Translations under genes and position numbers: made by a program | The notes under the pieces: model-generated | Told to the model about the DNA's origin: nothing | Databases searched by the model: none | The model's input: only the letters and a program-made list of their open reading frames with translations | Assembly: GCF_000014225.1 (NCBI RefSeq) | Contig: NC_008228.1 | Span: 5,084,001 to 5,148,000, forward strand | Origin: Paraglaciecola sp. T6c | GTDB taxonomy: Bacteria; Pseudomonadota; Gammaproteobacteria; Enterobacterales; Alteromonadaceae | DNA length: 64,000 nucleotides | Direction: 5' to 3' | Shown here: positions 19,795-29,617 of the stretch, one piece after another | Layout of the letters: each line of letters begins with the position of its first letter | Numbering within the stretch: the first letter of the stretch is position 1

Positions 19795-20355
19795 CTAACC
19801 AATACGTGATAATTTCAGCAGCTTGCGTAGGTCAGATAAAATGTCACGACTATGCAAAATGGCTTGCTGTTGCTCAACTTGAAGTGGATAACGCAAAATC
19901 ACGTTATTCAAGGTATCAGCAATGAAAATAGCATCTACCGGCTCACCTTTAAACACATTATTAACACTTTCCGCGTTAGTTTTTAACAACTTAACAGCAC
20001 TATGCTCATTCAACCGCCTAGCGACACTGACGTCACTATCAGGTGTACTAATGACAGTTGCACGCACTCTGTCATGCTCTTTTCCAAGCGCTGTCCATAC
20101 TTGCTCAACGCTGTACAAGGCATTCTCACACTCAATACTGCACTGTGAAGGTAAGACGTATACCAGCTGCCACTTGGGCTCAGCAGCTTTGTCTTGAATA
20201 GCGCTCATGTCTAATATGGGTGATAGTAACTCCCCTTTGTTAGTCGCTGCTTTATTGAACCAGTTATTATCTAAAGCCAATTTGGCTAACACCACAGGCA
20301 AAATAAACACCACAGCGAGTGTGATAATCAAACGTTTGTTACTCGTGTTGTTCAT
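19795..20355 (-). CDS. membrane-anchored CxxxC protein of the cytochrome oxidase assembly locus
   Basis: A 186-residue protein with one N-terminal membrane helix (about 8-26) and a soluble domain containing CSIEC (Cys72, Cys76), spaced like the copper-binding CxxxC of SCO proteins, after the strand WQLVYVLP. A SCO-type distal histidine is not obvious. Genes at this position between SURF1 and ctaA occur in other gammaproteobacteria such as Pseudomonas aeruginosa (PA0111). A redox or copper role in oxidase assembly is inferred. It overlaps the SURF1 end by 17 bases. Confidence 0.75.
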   Translation of the reverse strand: MNNTSNKRLIITLAVVFILPVVLAKLALDNNWFNKAATNKGELLSPILDMSAIQDKAAEPKWQLVYVLPSQCSIECENALYSVEQVWTALGKEHDRVRATVISTPDSDVSVARRLNEHSAVKLLKTNAESVNNVFKGEPVDAIFIADTLNNVILRYPLQVEQQQAILHSRDILSDLRKLLKLSRIG

Positions 20356-21079
20356 GGGATCCCTTCTTATGTGCAGCGCGAAAACGTGCGCGAAGTGCGA
20401 AAAAGTAAACTAAAAAAGCGGCGATGCCTAAACCCATCCACTGCACAGCATAGGCATAATGCTTCTCAGGAGGCATAACCACGGGTTGCCAGTTGCGGAT
20501 GAAATCATCACTACTGTCCGTTAGCGTTATCACGAAAGGTGGCAACTCTAACTGTATAACTTGCTCTATAAAGTGGATATCGACTTGCTGTATGACCTTA
20601 GGCCATATTGCTTCTGGCGTTGCTGTTTCTGTGATCATCGGGTTGTCTGTGGGCTCAACGACTCTCCCTAGTGCGCCCGATAACGTGTTTGGCAAAGTGA
20701 CTTGTGGTAGATCATTGCGCATTAAGTTACCTGCAATCCAACCAAAATTAATCAGCACGTTTTGAGTCTGCCCCCGTGCTACACCATACACATCAAACCC
20801 TGGGCGGCCTTGATGGATACGATTATCGACTAAAAAAATCTTTTGAGGATCAATTGCGCCACTAAAGCTTACCGGCAAATCCTGAATATCCTTATCGATA
20901 GTAAGTACCCTCTCGAGTGACAATGACGCGTTACTCGATACATAAGCAATACTTTGCATTCTCTTGGCTTTATCTAATCCTCTGTGCAATTGCCAATTAG
21001 CCAGTGCAAACATGATGACAACTGCGCACAAAGTCACTAGTGTAGAAATCATAGGTAATCGCTTAATAAGCCTAAGCAT
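20339..21079 (-). CDS. SURF1 family cytochrome oxidase biogenesis protein
   Basis: A 246-residue protein with the SURF1 layout: one membrane helix at each end (about 10-27 and 214-231) and a periplasmic domain between them. Family motifs include ANWQLHRGLDK near the first helix, FLVDNRIHQGRPGFDVYG, and HYAYAVQWMGLGIAAF leading into the second. SURF1 helps insert heme A into subunit I. It is the first gene of the second oxidase unit and diverges from the DUF2909 gene with 42 bases between. Confidence 0.92.
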   Translation of the reverse strand: MLRLIKRLPMISTLVTLCAVVIMFALANWQLHRGLDKAKRMQSIAYVSSNASLSLERVLTIDKDIQDLPVSFSGAIDPQKIFLVDNRIHQGRPGFDVYGVARGQTQNVLINFGWIAGNLMRNDLPQVTLPNTLSGALGRVVEPTDNPMITETATPEAIWPKVIQQVDIHFIEQVIQLELPPFVITLTDSSDDFIRNWQPVVMPPEKHYAYAVQWMGLGIAAFLVYFFALRARFRAAHKKGSHEQHE

Positions 21080-21121
21080 GCCTAATCAACAATAAAAATA
21101 ACAGCGAGAGGAAAGAACAAA

Positions 21122-21331
21122 GTGCTCATCAAGATAATCATCGGAATACTACTTATCGTTATGATTTATAACTTATTTAAAGCCATGACTGTAATGCTTA
21201 AAAACGAACCAAAACAAGCGAATATGAGCAAATATATTGGAAGACGGGTATTAACCTCGGTGGCTATTGTAGTGGTCATACTTATCGCCATGGCCACTGG
21301 TCTTATTGAGCCCAACCCACGTCCTTACTAA
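21122..21331 (+). CDS. DUF2909 twin-transmembrane protein
   Basis: A 69-residue protein with two membrane helices (about 4-25 and 45-62) joined by a basic loop (KNEPKQANMSKYIGRRV), matching the small DUF2909 proteins commonly found in cytochrome oxidase loci. The start is GTG with GAGAGG upstream. It is read against the flanking oxidase genes and lies between coxC and SURF1. Its function is unknown; an oxidase assembly role is suggested by location only. Confidence 0.82.
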   Translation: MLIKIIIGILLIVMIYNLFKAMTVMLKNEPKQANMSKYIGRRVLTSVAIVVVILIAMATGLIEPNPRPY

Positions 21332-21392
21332 TATTTTACTTTACACGACGTACCCACAAGCCCGTTTTTAACCTATGAGTACGTCACCTTAA

Positions 21393-22274
21393 TTACAATA
21401 TATACACGAAGAAAAACAGCATTACCCAAACCACATCAACAAAGTGCCAATACCAGCTACCTGCTTGAAAAGCGAAGTGATTTTCAGGAGTAAAATGCCC
21501 TTTAAAGATCCTAAGTAGCATAATAAACAGGATAATTGCGCCCAACGTCACATGCAGTCCGTGAAAGCCGGTCAATAAGAAGAAGGTATTGCCATACACA
21601 CCCGATTGCAGGGTTAGTCCCATTTCTTGATAAGCATGAATATACTCTTCAACCTGCAACGACATAAAAATCGCACCAAGCAGCACAGTTATACCAAGCA
21701 TAAGTTTCAAGCGGCCACGTTTATTCTCTTCAAGTGCCACATGCGCAAAATGACAAGTAACGGATGAAATTAATAAGATGACGGTGTTAATCAGAGGTAG
21801 GCCATACCAGCCCATGGCTTCTGTTTCTGTGCCGCCAGGGGTTTGCACCAGCGGCCACATTGCTTGAAATGCAGGCCATAACACTTCATTTGTAGCGGCG
21901 TTGTTGCCAGAGCCACCTAGCCAAGGTATTGAAATCATTCGAGCGTAAAAAAGCGCACCGAAAAATGCTGCAAAAAACATGACTTCAGAAAAGATAAACC
22001 AAGCCATACCTTGTCGATATGAGCGCCCTAATTGATCGCTATATAAGCCACTCATCGACTCATGAATTTGATTTCTAAACCAACCAAACAACATAAATAT
22101 CAGAGTCGCAAAACCGGCTGTCAGAATATATCCACCGTAACCAGACGTGCCTTTGGTTTGTTCAATCACAAAGTTACCTGCACCAACAGCAATTAAAAAT
22201 AATGCAATGGCTCCCACTATCGGCCAAGGACTGCTATCCGGAACATAATACTTTTCATAATCTGGCTGAGCCAT
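21393..22274 (-). CDS. ctaE: cytochrome c oxidase subunit III
   Basis: Structural subunit III of the aa3-type oxidase, 293 residues, with seven predicted membrane helices. Family features include YYVPDSSPWPIVGAI at the N-terminus, FIFSEVMFFAAFFGA, the GFHGLHVTLG segment and the C-terminal WYWHFVDVVWVMLFFFVYI. It follows ctaG by eleven bases and ends the first oxidase unit; the next downstream gene is on the other strand. Confidence 0.96.
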   Translation of the reverse strand: MAQPDYEKYYVPDSSPWPIVGAIALFLIAVGAGNFVIEQTKGTSGYGGYILTAGFATLIFMLFGWFRNQIHESMSGLYSDQLGRSYRQGMAWFIFSEVMFFAAFFGALFYARMISIPWLGGSGNNAATNEVLWPAFQAMWPLVQTPGGTETEAMGWYGLPLINTVILLISSVTCHFAHVALEENKRGRLKLMLGITVLLGAIFMSLQVEEYIHAYQEMGLTLQSGVYGNTFFLLTGFHGLHVTLGAIILFIMLLRIFKGHFTPENHFAFQAGSWYWHFVDVVWVMLFFFVYIL

Positions 22275-22285
22275 TATTCGTTCTC

Positions 22286-22888
22286 CTATTGACCACTATT
22301 CATTACAAGATCACCCGCTGTCGCCGTGACGTCATACAGGGTGTATTGCAATGCAAAATAGGTAATGTCTTCAGGTAACTGTGGGTCCACATAAAACCGC
22401 ATGGGCATAACCGCTGATTCACCTGCTTGCAAAACCTGTTGCTCAAAACAGAAGCATTCTGTTTTGTTTAGAAATAACGCCGCCGTACCAGGTGAAACCG
22501 AAGGTACAGCTTGACCGACAACAGGGAGAGCAGTCGGATTTTTAACAGTAAAATTAATTTCATTCATCTGCCCCGGATGAACCCGGACTTGACGTTTTTC
22601 TGCTTCAAACTGCCACGCCATGCCGGTATTGGTTCGTGTGATGAAATCGATGGTTATTGTGCGAGACTCATCGATTTCCATGACCTCATAAACCGCCGCG
22701 GAGTTAGCCGTTTTACCATTTAACCCAGTTAAGTCACAAAACACATCATAAAGAGGCACTAATGCAAAACCGAAACCAAACATCCCCAATACGATAGCGA
22801 GTAATTTAATAACCATCTTGCCATGACTGCTCGGCTTTTCAGCACTGGCAGCATCTGACGTATTAGGCTCCTGCCTGTTGTCTGTCAT
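22286..22888 (-). CDS. ctaG: cytochrome c oxidase assembly protein CtaG/Cox11
   Basis: Copper chaperone for the CuB site of subunit I. The 200-residue protein has one membrane helix (about 27-45) followed by a periplasmic immunoglobulin-like domain with the copper-binding motif ECFCFEQQ (two cysteines one residue apart), and the conserved VPLYDVFCDLTGLNGKT just after the helix. Its start overlaps the stop of the 75-residue gene by four bases. Confidence 0.95.
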   Translation of the reverse strand: MTDNRQEPNTSDAASAEKPSSHGKMVIKLLAIVLGMFGFGFALVPLYDVFCDLTGLNGKTANSAAVYEVMEIDESRTITIDFITRTNTGMAWQFEAEKRQVRVHPGQMNEINFTVKNPTALPVVGQAVPSVSPGTAALFLNKTECFCFEQQVLQAGESAVMPMRFYVDPQLPEDITYFALQYTLYDVTATAGDLVMNSGQ

Positions 22889-23112
22889 AGCGAGTGCCAG
22901 AACATCCCTGAGTAAGACTGAGCCAGACCCTGCTGAGCGTACTGCGCATTGGTATATTCACCTTTTAATGCGAAATGCTCGGTATCATTGAGAGGAAAAT
23001 AAGCATCACTTTGCAAGCTATTGCAAAAGCCAAACGCAATTAAGCCGAAAGTAAATGCAACAGAACGCTTCAAAAGTCGCGTCTTGGAAAACCTCTTTTT
23101 AGCTAGCAACAT
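22885..23112 (-). CDS. small single-pass membrane protein in the oxidase operon
   Basis: A 75-residue protein with a basic N-terminus (KKRFSKTRLLKR), one hydrophobic segment (about residues 17-29) and a polar C-terminal tail ending in aromatic residues (SGMFWHSL). It lies between ctaD and ctaG, with an 18-base gap and a four-base overlap, so it is clearly translated with the operon. No family recognised; small extra open frames at this position occur in other marine bacteria. Possible accessory or assembly subunit. Confidence 0.7.
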   Translation of the reverse strand: MLLAKKRFSKTRLLKRSVAFTFGLIAFGFCNSLQSDAYFPLNDTEHFALKGEYTNAQYAQQGLAQSYSGMFWHSL

Positions 23113-23130
23113 AATATGCTCCTGTACCGC

Positions 23131-24729
23131 CTATTTAATAACAGGCGGAGTTTCGAACGTATGATATGGAGCAGGTGAAGGTATTTCCCATTCTAGACCT
23201 TCTGCCCCTTCCCAAACTTGGTCACTTACCGGGTCACCTTGTTTACGGCATGCCTTAATAAGTAACGCCAAGAAAATCAATTGAGATAAACCAAACGCAA
23301 ATCCACCTAAGCTTATCCATTTATTAAAATCAGCGAACTGCAATGCATAGTCTGGAATACGTCTTGGCATACCGGCCAAGCCAACAAAATGCATCGGGAA
23401 GAACAATACATTTACAGAAATCAATGAACACCAGAAATGCCATTTAGCTAACGTAATATCAAACATTTTTCCTGTCCATTTGGGTAGCCAGTAATATACC
23501 GCCGCCATAATTGAGAAGATGGCGCCCGTCACTAATACGTAATGGAAATGCGCAACAACAAAGTAAGTATCATGGTATTGGAAATCCACAGGCGTTATCG
23601 CCAGCATCAAGCCAGATAAACCACCTATCGTGAACAGCACGATAAACGCTAGAGCAAACAACATAGGTACTTCAAAACTCATGGAGCCTCGCCACATAGT
23701 TGCTACCCAATTAAATACTTTCACACCGGTGGGCACAGATATCAGCATAGTGGCTAGCATGAAAAACATCTCAGCAAAGACCGGCATCCCAGTCGTAAAC
23801 ATATGGTGAGCCCAGACGATAAACGACAGCAATGCAATAGATGCCGTGGCGTACACCATAGAGGCATAGCCAAATAAGCGTTTGCGTGCAAAGGTCGGTA
23901 CTATTTGCGAGATAATGCCAAAGGCGGGCAGTATCATGATGTAAACCTCAGGGTGCCCAAAGAACCAGAAAATATGCTGGAACATCACAGGGTCGCCGCC
24001 ACCTGCGGCATCGAAGAAGCTAGTACCAAAAAACTTATCTGTTAACACCATAGTCACTGCGCCGGCTAATACAGGCATGACCGCAATAAGCAAAAATGCT
24101 GTTATTAACCACGTCCAAACAAAGAGCGGCATTTTCATCCATGTCATCCCTGGGGCGCGCATATTAAAGATCGTCACTATGACGTTAATCGCCCCCATAA
24201 TGGATGAAATACCCATGATATGTACCGAGAAAACAAACAGAGCAGTACTGTCACCACTGTACGTAGTTGATAGAGGAGCGTAGAACGTCCAGCCAAATGC
24301 AGGACCGCCACCTTCCATAAATAACGAAGACAGTAAAATCAAGAACGCAAAGGGTAAGATCCAGAAGCTCCAGTTGTTCATGCGAGGCAAAGCCATGTCT
24401 GGCGCGCCAATCATCATAGGCACTAACCAGTTAGCTAGCCCTGTAAAAGCAGGCATAACAGCACCAAACACCATGATCAAGCCATGAACTGTGGTCATTT
24501 GATTGAAAAAGTTAGGCTCAACTATCTGCAGGCCCGGCTGAAACAATTCCGCCCGAATGACCATCGCCATCGCGCCGCCGGTTAAGAACATGATAAATGC
24601 GAACCAAAGGTACAGCGTGCCTATGTCTTTGTGGTTTGTCGTGTACAACCAGCGCTTAATACCTGAAGGGGGCGCATGATGCTCGTGATGATCGTTTTCG
24701 TGATGGATCGTGTCGGTTACTGTGCTCAT
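23131..24729 (-). CDS. ctaD: cytochrome c oxidase subunit I
   Basis: Catalytic subunit I (heme a and heme a3-CuB) of the terminal oxidase, 532 residues, twelve predicted membrane helices. Visible hallmarks are [10 protein letters not shown], the HPEVY loop with the cross-linked His-Tyr pair, WAHHMFTTG with the CuB histidines, the K-channel region and [13 protein letters not shown] with the heme ligands. The His-rich N-terminus ([13 protein letters not shown]) is common in this group. It lies ten bases downstream of ctaC. Confidence 0.97.
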   Translation of the reverse strand: MSTVTDTIHHENDHHEHHAPPSGIKRWLYTTNHKDIGTLYLWFAFIMFLTGGAMAMVIRAELFQPGLQIVEPNFFNQMTTVHGLIMVFGAVMPAFTGLANWLVPMMIGAPDMALPRMNNWSFWILPFAFLILLSSLFMEGGGPAFGWTFYAPLSTTYSGDSTALFVFSVHIMGISSIMGAINVIVTIFNMRAPGMTWMKMPLFVWTWLITAFLLIAVMPVLAGAVTMVLTDKFFGTSFFDAAGGGDPVMFQHIFWFFGHPEVYIMILPAFGIISQIVPTFARKRLFGYASMVYATASIALLSFIVWAHHMFTTGMPVFAEMFFMLATMLISVPTGVKVFNWVATMWRGSMSFEVPMLFALAFIVLFTIGGLSGLMLAITPVDFQYHDTYFVVAHFHYVLVTGAIFSIMAAVYYWLPKWTGKMFDITLAKWHFWCSLISVNVLFFPMHFVGLAGMPRRIPDYALQFADFNKWISLGGFAFGLSQLIFLALLIKACRKQGDPVSDQVWEGAEGLEWEIPSPAPYHTFETPPVIK

Positions 24730-24739
24730 GATCGTCTCC

Positions 24740-25894
24740 CTACTGCCCGTTTAATGCAGCGTTAATGTCTTTCGCCTGAACTAGATCACCCGTATCGTTA
24801 CCCCACGCATTTCGCTCATAGGTAATCACTGCGGCAAGTTCTGACATTGTTAACTGTTTAGCGAAGGCGGCCATTGCGGTACCTGATTTACCGTTAAGCA
24901 CGATATCAATATGCGCAGCCATATCGTTCAGCGCAATGTCACTCCCTTTTAATGCTGGGAATACCCCTGGCAACCCTTCACCATTAGGCATATGACAGGC
25001 TGCACATGCAGAATTGTAAATTTTTTGACCATTGCTCATGAGCTCTTCTTTGCTCATGTTCATTGCTAGTAATCTTTGCTCTTCAGCTTTTGCCTGTTCT
25101 TGGATGGCTTGACGCTCGCCTATCCACTTATCATATTCGGCGGGCTCTTTTGCGATAACCACAACCGGCATGAACCCGTGATCCTTTCCGCATAATTCAG
25201 CACACTGCCCACGGTAAATACCCGGTTCATTGACCTTAGCCCAAGCATCATTAATAAAACCTGGATTAGCGTCTTGCTTGATTGCGAAGTCTGGTACCCA
25301 CCAAGAATGAATAACATCGTCTGAGGTAATAAGAAAACGCACACGTTTATCGGTAGGGATCACCAAAGGTTGGTCTACTTCTAAGAGGTAATTAACACCC
25401 TTGTCTAATTTACCTGTGATTTCATCGGCTTGAGTTGCCATGCGAGAATAAAATTCGACGTCGTTATCCATGTACTTGTAGTGCCACTTCCATTGTGACC
25501 CTGTTACCAACACCGTCACTTCCGGTTCACTGGCATCCTCCATAGCGATCAACGTTTTGGCTGCAGGGATAGCCATTACAATGAGGATAATAAAAGGGAT
25601 GACGGTCCAAGCGATTTCAACTTTAACACTCTCGTGGAAGTTTGCAGGCTTAGCCCCACGAGATTTACGATGAAATAAAATGGAGTAGAACATAGCGCCA
25701 AACACACCAACAGCGATAACCACACATATGATGAACATCAACATATGTAGGTCATATACCTCGGCGCTGATATCAGTCACACCTTTGCGCATGTTTAATT
25801 GGTACTGATCTAAGTCGGACACTGAATCTGCAAAAGCGGTGCTGCAATTAAATGCACCTAACATTGCCATAACACTCAACGAAATTTTCTTCAC
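24740..25894 (-). CDS. ctaC: cytochrome c oxidase subunit II with fused cytochrome c domain
   Basis: Subunit II of a caa3-type oxidase, 384 residues. Order: signal peptide (1-22), two membrane helices (about 50-72 and 95-113), CuA cupredoxin domain with ligands His196, Cys231, Cys235, His239 and Met242 ([12 protein letters not shown]), then a C-terminal cytochrome c domain with the heme site CAACH (Cys297-His301). The fused cytochrome lets the oxidase accept electrons directly. It is the first gene of the structural operon. An alternative lipobox is not convincing. Confidence 0.96.
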   Translation of the reverse strand: MKKISLSVMAMLGAFNCSTAFADSVSDLDQYQLNMRKGVTDISAEVYDLHMLMFIICVVIAVGVFGAMFYSILFHRKSRGAKPANFHESVKVEIAWTVIPFIILIVMAIPAAKTLIAMEDASEPEVTVLVTGSQWKWHYKYMDNDVEFYSRMATQADEITGKLDKGVNYLLEVDQPLVIPTDKRVRFLITSDDVIHSWWVPDFAIKQDANPGFINDAWAKVNEPGIYRGQCAELCGKDHGFMPVVVIAKEPAEYDKWIGERQAIQEQAKAEEQRLLAMNMSKEELMSNGQKIYNSACAACHMPNGEGLPGVFPALKGSDIALNDMAAHIDIVLNGKSGTAMAAFAKQLTMSELAAVITYERNAWGNDTGDLVQAKDINAALNGQ

Positions 25895-26272
25895 TCGACC
25901 CCCTGCTTGTCAAACGCGTAAAATAGTGGTGATAACCATCAAACTCTACGTTCTAATTTATTATTGTAAGGTTCAGCACGCGACAAGTTTTGTTACTGAC
26001 TTGTTAATCGTGTAACAAGCATTACTCAAAATAGGGGGAGTAGTCCAGTTTTTTTGTATATTTTATATTCAATTGACCAAATTTTAATCAGCCTATCAGT
26101 GTGTTACGTTAACAACTCAGTAACAAACACATAGATTAAATGATATGCGAAAAGGCAATATGAGGTAGGTAAGATGGGATGTTTTCATGGAATAAAATAA
26201 TATTTTCGAACTCCATTGCGAAGCTCGAAAATGATCAATAATGTAACAGCAAACTGCCTGAAAAATGTTCAA
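25895..26272. other. intergenic region upstream of ctaC and downstream of lexA
   Basis: About 380 AT-rich bases that must hold the oxidase operon promoter (reading leftward) and the lexA 3' end. ATTTTCGA (26202-26209) and TCGAAAAT (26225-26232) form a perfect eight-base inverted repeat with a 15-base loop, followed on the minus strand by an AT-rich run; it may end lexA transcription weakly. I see no clear gene or recognised operator. Confidence 0.45.
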
Positions 26273-26896
26273 CTACATCCAGTCAGCATTACGAATAACA
26301 CCCACAGCGATACCTTCGATATTAAAAGGCTGCGTCGCTAGATCGACTTTAATAGGTTGGAAATCCTCGTTTTCAGCATGTAGTACGACTTGTCGACCTT
26401 TTCGCTCAAGCCGTTTAACGGTTACATCTTCATCTACTCGCGCAACTACCACCTGACCATTATGCACATCCGTTGTTTTATGCACGGCCAGTAAATCACC
26501 ATCCAAAATACCAATGTCTTTCATACTCATGCCGCTAACTCTAAGTAAAAAATCAGCGCTGGGTTTAAATAAACTTGGGTCAACTTTGTAATGCATTTCA
26601 ACATGCTCTTGAGCCAAAATGGGCTCACCGGCGGCAACACGACCAATAAGCGGCAAACCTTGGTCTTCTAATTGATCTTCTAAAGGCTCAGTGAGCCTGA
26701 TACCTCTTGACGTGCCGGGCAAGATCTCAATTGCTCCTTTACGAGCCAGAGCCTTGAGGTGTTCTTCAGCCGCATTTGCCGATTTAAAACCAAGGTGCCG
26801 TGCTATTTCTGCACGTGTTGGCGGCATGCCTGTTTCTAGCATGGTGGTTTTAATCAGTTGCAAGACTTCTTCTTGTCTGGGAGTTAGTGGACGCAT
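26273..26896 (-). CDS. lexA: SOS response repressor LexA
   Basis: Represses DNA damage genes and self-cleaves when RecA is activated. The 207-residue protein has an N-terminal winged helix ([22 protein letters not shown], about 26-47), the cleavage site Ala89-Gly90 in RVAAGEPI, Ser124 in SGMSMKD and Lys161 in VTVKRL. These positions are five residues beyond the E. coli ones. Two SOS boxes precede the gene, so it is self-repressed. It diverges from plsB; E. coli has the same plsB / lexA neighbourhood but with dgkA between. Confidence 0.97.
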   Translation of the reverse strand: MRPLTPRQEEVLQLIKTTMLETGMPPTRAEIARHLGFKSANAAEEHLKALARKGAIEILPGTSRGIRLTEPLEDQLEDQGLPLIGRVAAGEPILAQEHVEMHYKVDPSLFKPSADFLLRVSGMSMKDIGILDGDLLAVHKTTDVHNGQVVVARVDEDVTVKRLERKGRQVVLHAENEDFQPIKVDLATQPFNIEGIAVGVIRNADWM

Positions 26897-26903
26897 ACAC
26901 AGC

Positions 26904-26919
26904 CTGTTGTTTCATACAG
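26904..26919 (-). promoter_or_regulatory. LexA operator (SOS box) proximal to lexA
   Basis: A 16-base CTG-N10-CAG site (CTGTTGTTTCATACAG), eight bases before the lexA start. The inner bases are less regular than in the distal box, so it may bind more weakly. Confidence 0.75.
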
Positions 26920-26924
26920 TTTAA

Positions 26925-26940
26925 CTGTGAGTATATACAG
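26925..26940 (-). promoter_or_regulatory. LexA operator (SOS box) distal to lexA
   Basis: CTGTGAGTATATACAG is a near-perfect gammaproteobacterial SOS box. Its start is exactly 21 bases from the start of the proximal box, the same two-turn spacing as the tandem boxes in front of E. coli lexA. Confidence 0.9.
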
Positions 26941-27089
26941 TCGTTGCTAAATCTCAAATTTTTCTTCTTTGTTGTTTATTAAAGGTAATTTTCTATAAGA
27001 CCTCTGACCTGTAAACTGATTACGCGGGGTGGAAAAGCCGAATAACGTGGTATCCTATACAGGTCTTTCATTATCTAGGTACCACTCTT

Positions 27090-29525
27090 ATGGCATGGCT
27101 GCATAAACTGCTGCTGACAATGATATCTGTTCCGCTAAAATGGCTGGTTAAAGTTAATAGCATTCCTACAGATATAGCGACCGAACTTGGGATCGATAAC
27201 ACCAAACCCATTATTTATCTATTGCGCACACACTCGGTCACTGATCAATTTGCTTTAAAAATGTCTACCAATTCCCTAGGCTTGCCTAAGCCCTCCGAGC
27301 CGGTGCAAATCGGTGGTAAGGAATTACCCGCATGTTTGTTTTTACAACAACCACGTTCTTTGCTTACTCGAAAAGTGAAGATCACCAAAATTGCAGATGA
27401 TGTTACTCGTCTGTTCCAGCTCCACAGAGAGCACCCAGAGTTAGACTTGCAAATCGTCCCCGTTTCCATTTTTTGGGGCAGAGCACCCGGCCGAAAGCTA
27501 TCCGGCTGGTCAGATATTATCGCTAATCAGGTATCTCCAAACTGGTTACGTAAGTTTTTTATTGTGCTGTTTTTAGGTAGAGATAACTTCGTTTGTTACA
27601 GCAAGGCTGTATCCTCTCGCACCATGGCAGATTTAAAAGGCAGTGATGAAGAAATAGGCCACAAGCTTATCCGCTTAGCGGGCACGCACTTTCATCGTCG
27701 CCGCCAAAATCTCATAGGCCCAATGTTACTCGAACGACAGGAATTATATAACGCAGTATTGGGCGCAGACTCTGTTCGCCAAGCAGTTAGCGACGAAGCG
27801 CGCAGCAAGAAGCAGTCAAATCACCAGATACAAGCCAAAGCGAAGAAATATGTCGATGAAATTGCCGCAGATTATCGCGAAGGGTTAGTAAGAATTGGCG
27901 ACCGCTTACTCACAAAAATATGGAACAAAGTATACAACGGCATTGAAGTAAAACATGCCGATAAAGTCAGGGCGTTAGCGCAAAATGGCCACGAAATTAT
28001 CTACGTGCCGTGCCATAGAAGCCACATGGACTACCTCCTTTTAACTTATGTCATCTATCACGAAGGCTTAGTTACACCGCATATTGCTGCGGGTATCAAT
28101 CTCAATTTTTGGCCGATTGGCGGAATTTTACGAAAATGTGGCGCATTCTTCTTACGTCGCAGCTTCGCCGGCAACAAGCTGTATACCGCGGTATTCAGAG
28201 AGTATTTAGAGCTACTTTTCAACAAAGGCTATTCCGTGAAGTATTATCCTGAAGGAGGCCGAAGTCGAACAGGTCGCTTACTACCGCCTAAAACAGGTAT
28301 GTTAGCCATGACCCTTCAGGGACTGATTAAAGGCATTAACCGCCCCGTCAGTATTGTACCTGTGTACATTGGCTACGAGCACGTTATGGAAGTTTCAAGC
28401 TATTTGAAAGAGCTCAAAGGAACAGACAAAAAGAAAGAATCTTTTTTTCAGGTGTTCTCCGCGGTACGTAAGCTGAAAAACTACGGAAACGGATTTTTAA
28501 ATTTCGGTGATCCAATTAATTTAAGCAACTTTCTTGATAGCGAAGTGCCAGATTGGCGTGAAGCACAAAATTTAGAACCCGATAAAAAACCACGTTGGTT
28601 AACCCCTGCCGTGAATACCTTAGCCAATGATGTTATGGGCCGAATCAACCAAGCGGCCGCTGTCAGCGGTATGTCACTGTGCGCCATGTGTTTACTTTCC
28701 GCTAAGAAGCATGCAATGGCACAGGATGAACTTGAACGCGCCATTGACGACTACCTAGACTTGTTAAAGGCCGCGCCTTACAGTGACTTATCTAGCATCC
28801 CTGAGCTTGATGGCAAAGCATTGGTAGAAAATACGTTAAAGCTAAATAAGCTCGAAGTATCCCAAGACAGCTTTGGCACTATCATCTCCCTAAAACGCAA
28901 AAATGCGGTGGCATTGACCTATTATCGCAATAATATTTTGCATTTGTTTGCCCTACCTGGCTTAGTCAGCGCCATTGTATTTGCCCACAAAGGCTTGGCA
29001 AGGCCGCAAGTCATCTCCCTCGTTGGCCAGCTATATCCTTTGCTGCAGCGCGAGCTGTTTATTTATATGAGCCACGAAGAAGCGATGAATTATACAGATC
29101 GCTTACTTAGCACCATGATCGATATAGGTTTGCTGCGCGCTGAAGATGACACGCTGTGCCCGCCCGCTGCCACTAGCAAAGCGTTTTATTCATTCTGGTT
29201 GCTGAATCGAAGCATTCAAGAAACCCTGCAACGTTATGCTGCCGTGCTGACTATTCTTAAGAAGGAACAAACCATTGGCCGTGGTCGCTTAGAAAAACAG
29301 AGCCGAGAATTTGCAGAGCGTTTAGCGGCGTTACATGGCATTAATTCACCAGAGTTTTTCGACAAAAATGTACTATCTACTTTCATTCATGCCTTGAAAG
29401 ATAACGAATTAATCAACGCATCTAGCGAAGGGCAGTTGCAGCATTCAGATACCAGCGAAGCACTGCTAGCAAGTGTGGAGGAATTAATTTCGCCTGAGAT
29501 CACTCAACGACTTCAGCAAATTTAA
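27090..29525 (+). CDS. plsB: glycerol-3-phosphate 1-O-acyltransferase
   Basis: First committed step of phospholipid synthesis: acylates sn-glycerol-3-phosphate at position 1, at the inner membrane. The 811-residue length equals the E. coli enzyme (about 807). Acyltransferase motif I is HRSHMD with His309 and Asp314; later motifs are GAFFLRRSF, the phosphate-binding YPEGGRSRTGRL and VSIVPVYIGYEHV. The ATG at 27090 gives the standard N-terminus. A strong terminator follows. It is divergent from lexA. Confidence 0.97.
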   Translation: MAWLHKLLLTMISVPLKWLVKVNSIPTDIATELGIDNTKPIIYLLRTHSVTDQFALKMSTNSLGLPKPSEPVQIGGKELPACLFLQQPRSLLTRKVKITKIADDVTRLFQLHREHPELDLQIVPVSIFWGRAPGRKLSGWSDIIANQVSPNWLRKFFIVLFLGRDNFVCYSKAVSSRTMADLKGSDEEIGHKLIRLAGTHFHRRRQNLIGPMLLERQELYNAVLGADSVRQAVSDEARSKKQSNHQIQAKAKKYVDEIAADYREGLVRIGDRLLTKIWNKVYNGIEVKHADKVRALAQNGHEIIYVPCHRSHMDYLLLTYVIYHEGLVTPHIAAGINLNFWPIGGILRKCGAFFLRRSFAGNKLYTAVFREYLELLFNKGYSVKYYPEGGRSRTGRLLPPKTGMLAMTLQGLIKGINRPVSIVPVYIGYEHVMEVSSYLKELKGTDKKKESFFQVFSAVRKLKNYGNGFLNFGDPINLSNFLDSEVPDWREAQNLEPDKKPRWLTPAVNTLANDVMGRINQAAAVSGMSLCAMCLLSAKKHAMAQDELERAIDDYLDLLKAAPYSDLSSIPELDGKALVENTLKLNKLEVSQDSFGTIISLKRKNAVALTYYRNNILHLFALPGLVSAIVFAHKGLARPQVISLVGQLYPLLQRELFIYMSHEEAMNYTDRLLSTMIDIGLLRAEDDTLCPPAATSKAFYSFWLLNRSIQETLQRYAAVLTILKKEQTIGRGRLEKQSREFAERLAALHGINSPEFFDKNVLSTFIHALKDNELINASSEGQLQHSDTSEALLASVEELISPEITQRLQQI

Positions 29526-29561
29526 ATCGTGTATCCGCTAATAAGTGAATATTGAGCACAT

Positions 29562-29598
29562 AAAAATGCGCTAGGTGATTAACCGAGCGCATTTTTTT
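29562..29598. terminator. bidirectional intrinsic terminator between plsB and ilvA
   Basis: An eleven-base perfect stem AAAAATGCGCT (29562-29572) / AGCGCATTTTT (29586-29596) with a 13-base loop and T-tracts on both strands, between two convergent genes. Confidence 0.9.
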
Positions 29599-29617
29599 AA
29601 CCGATAACCGCAAATTA

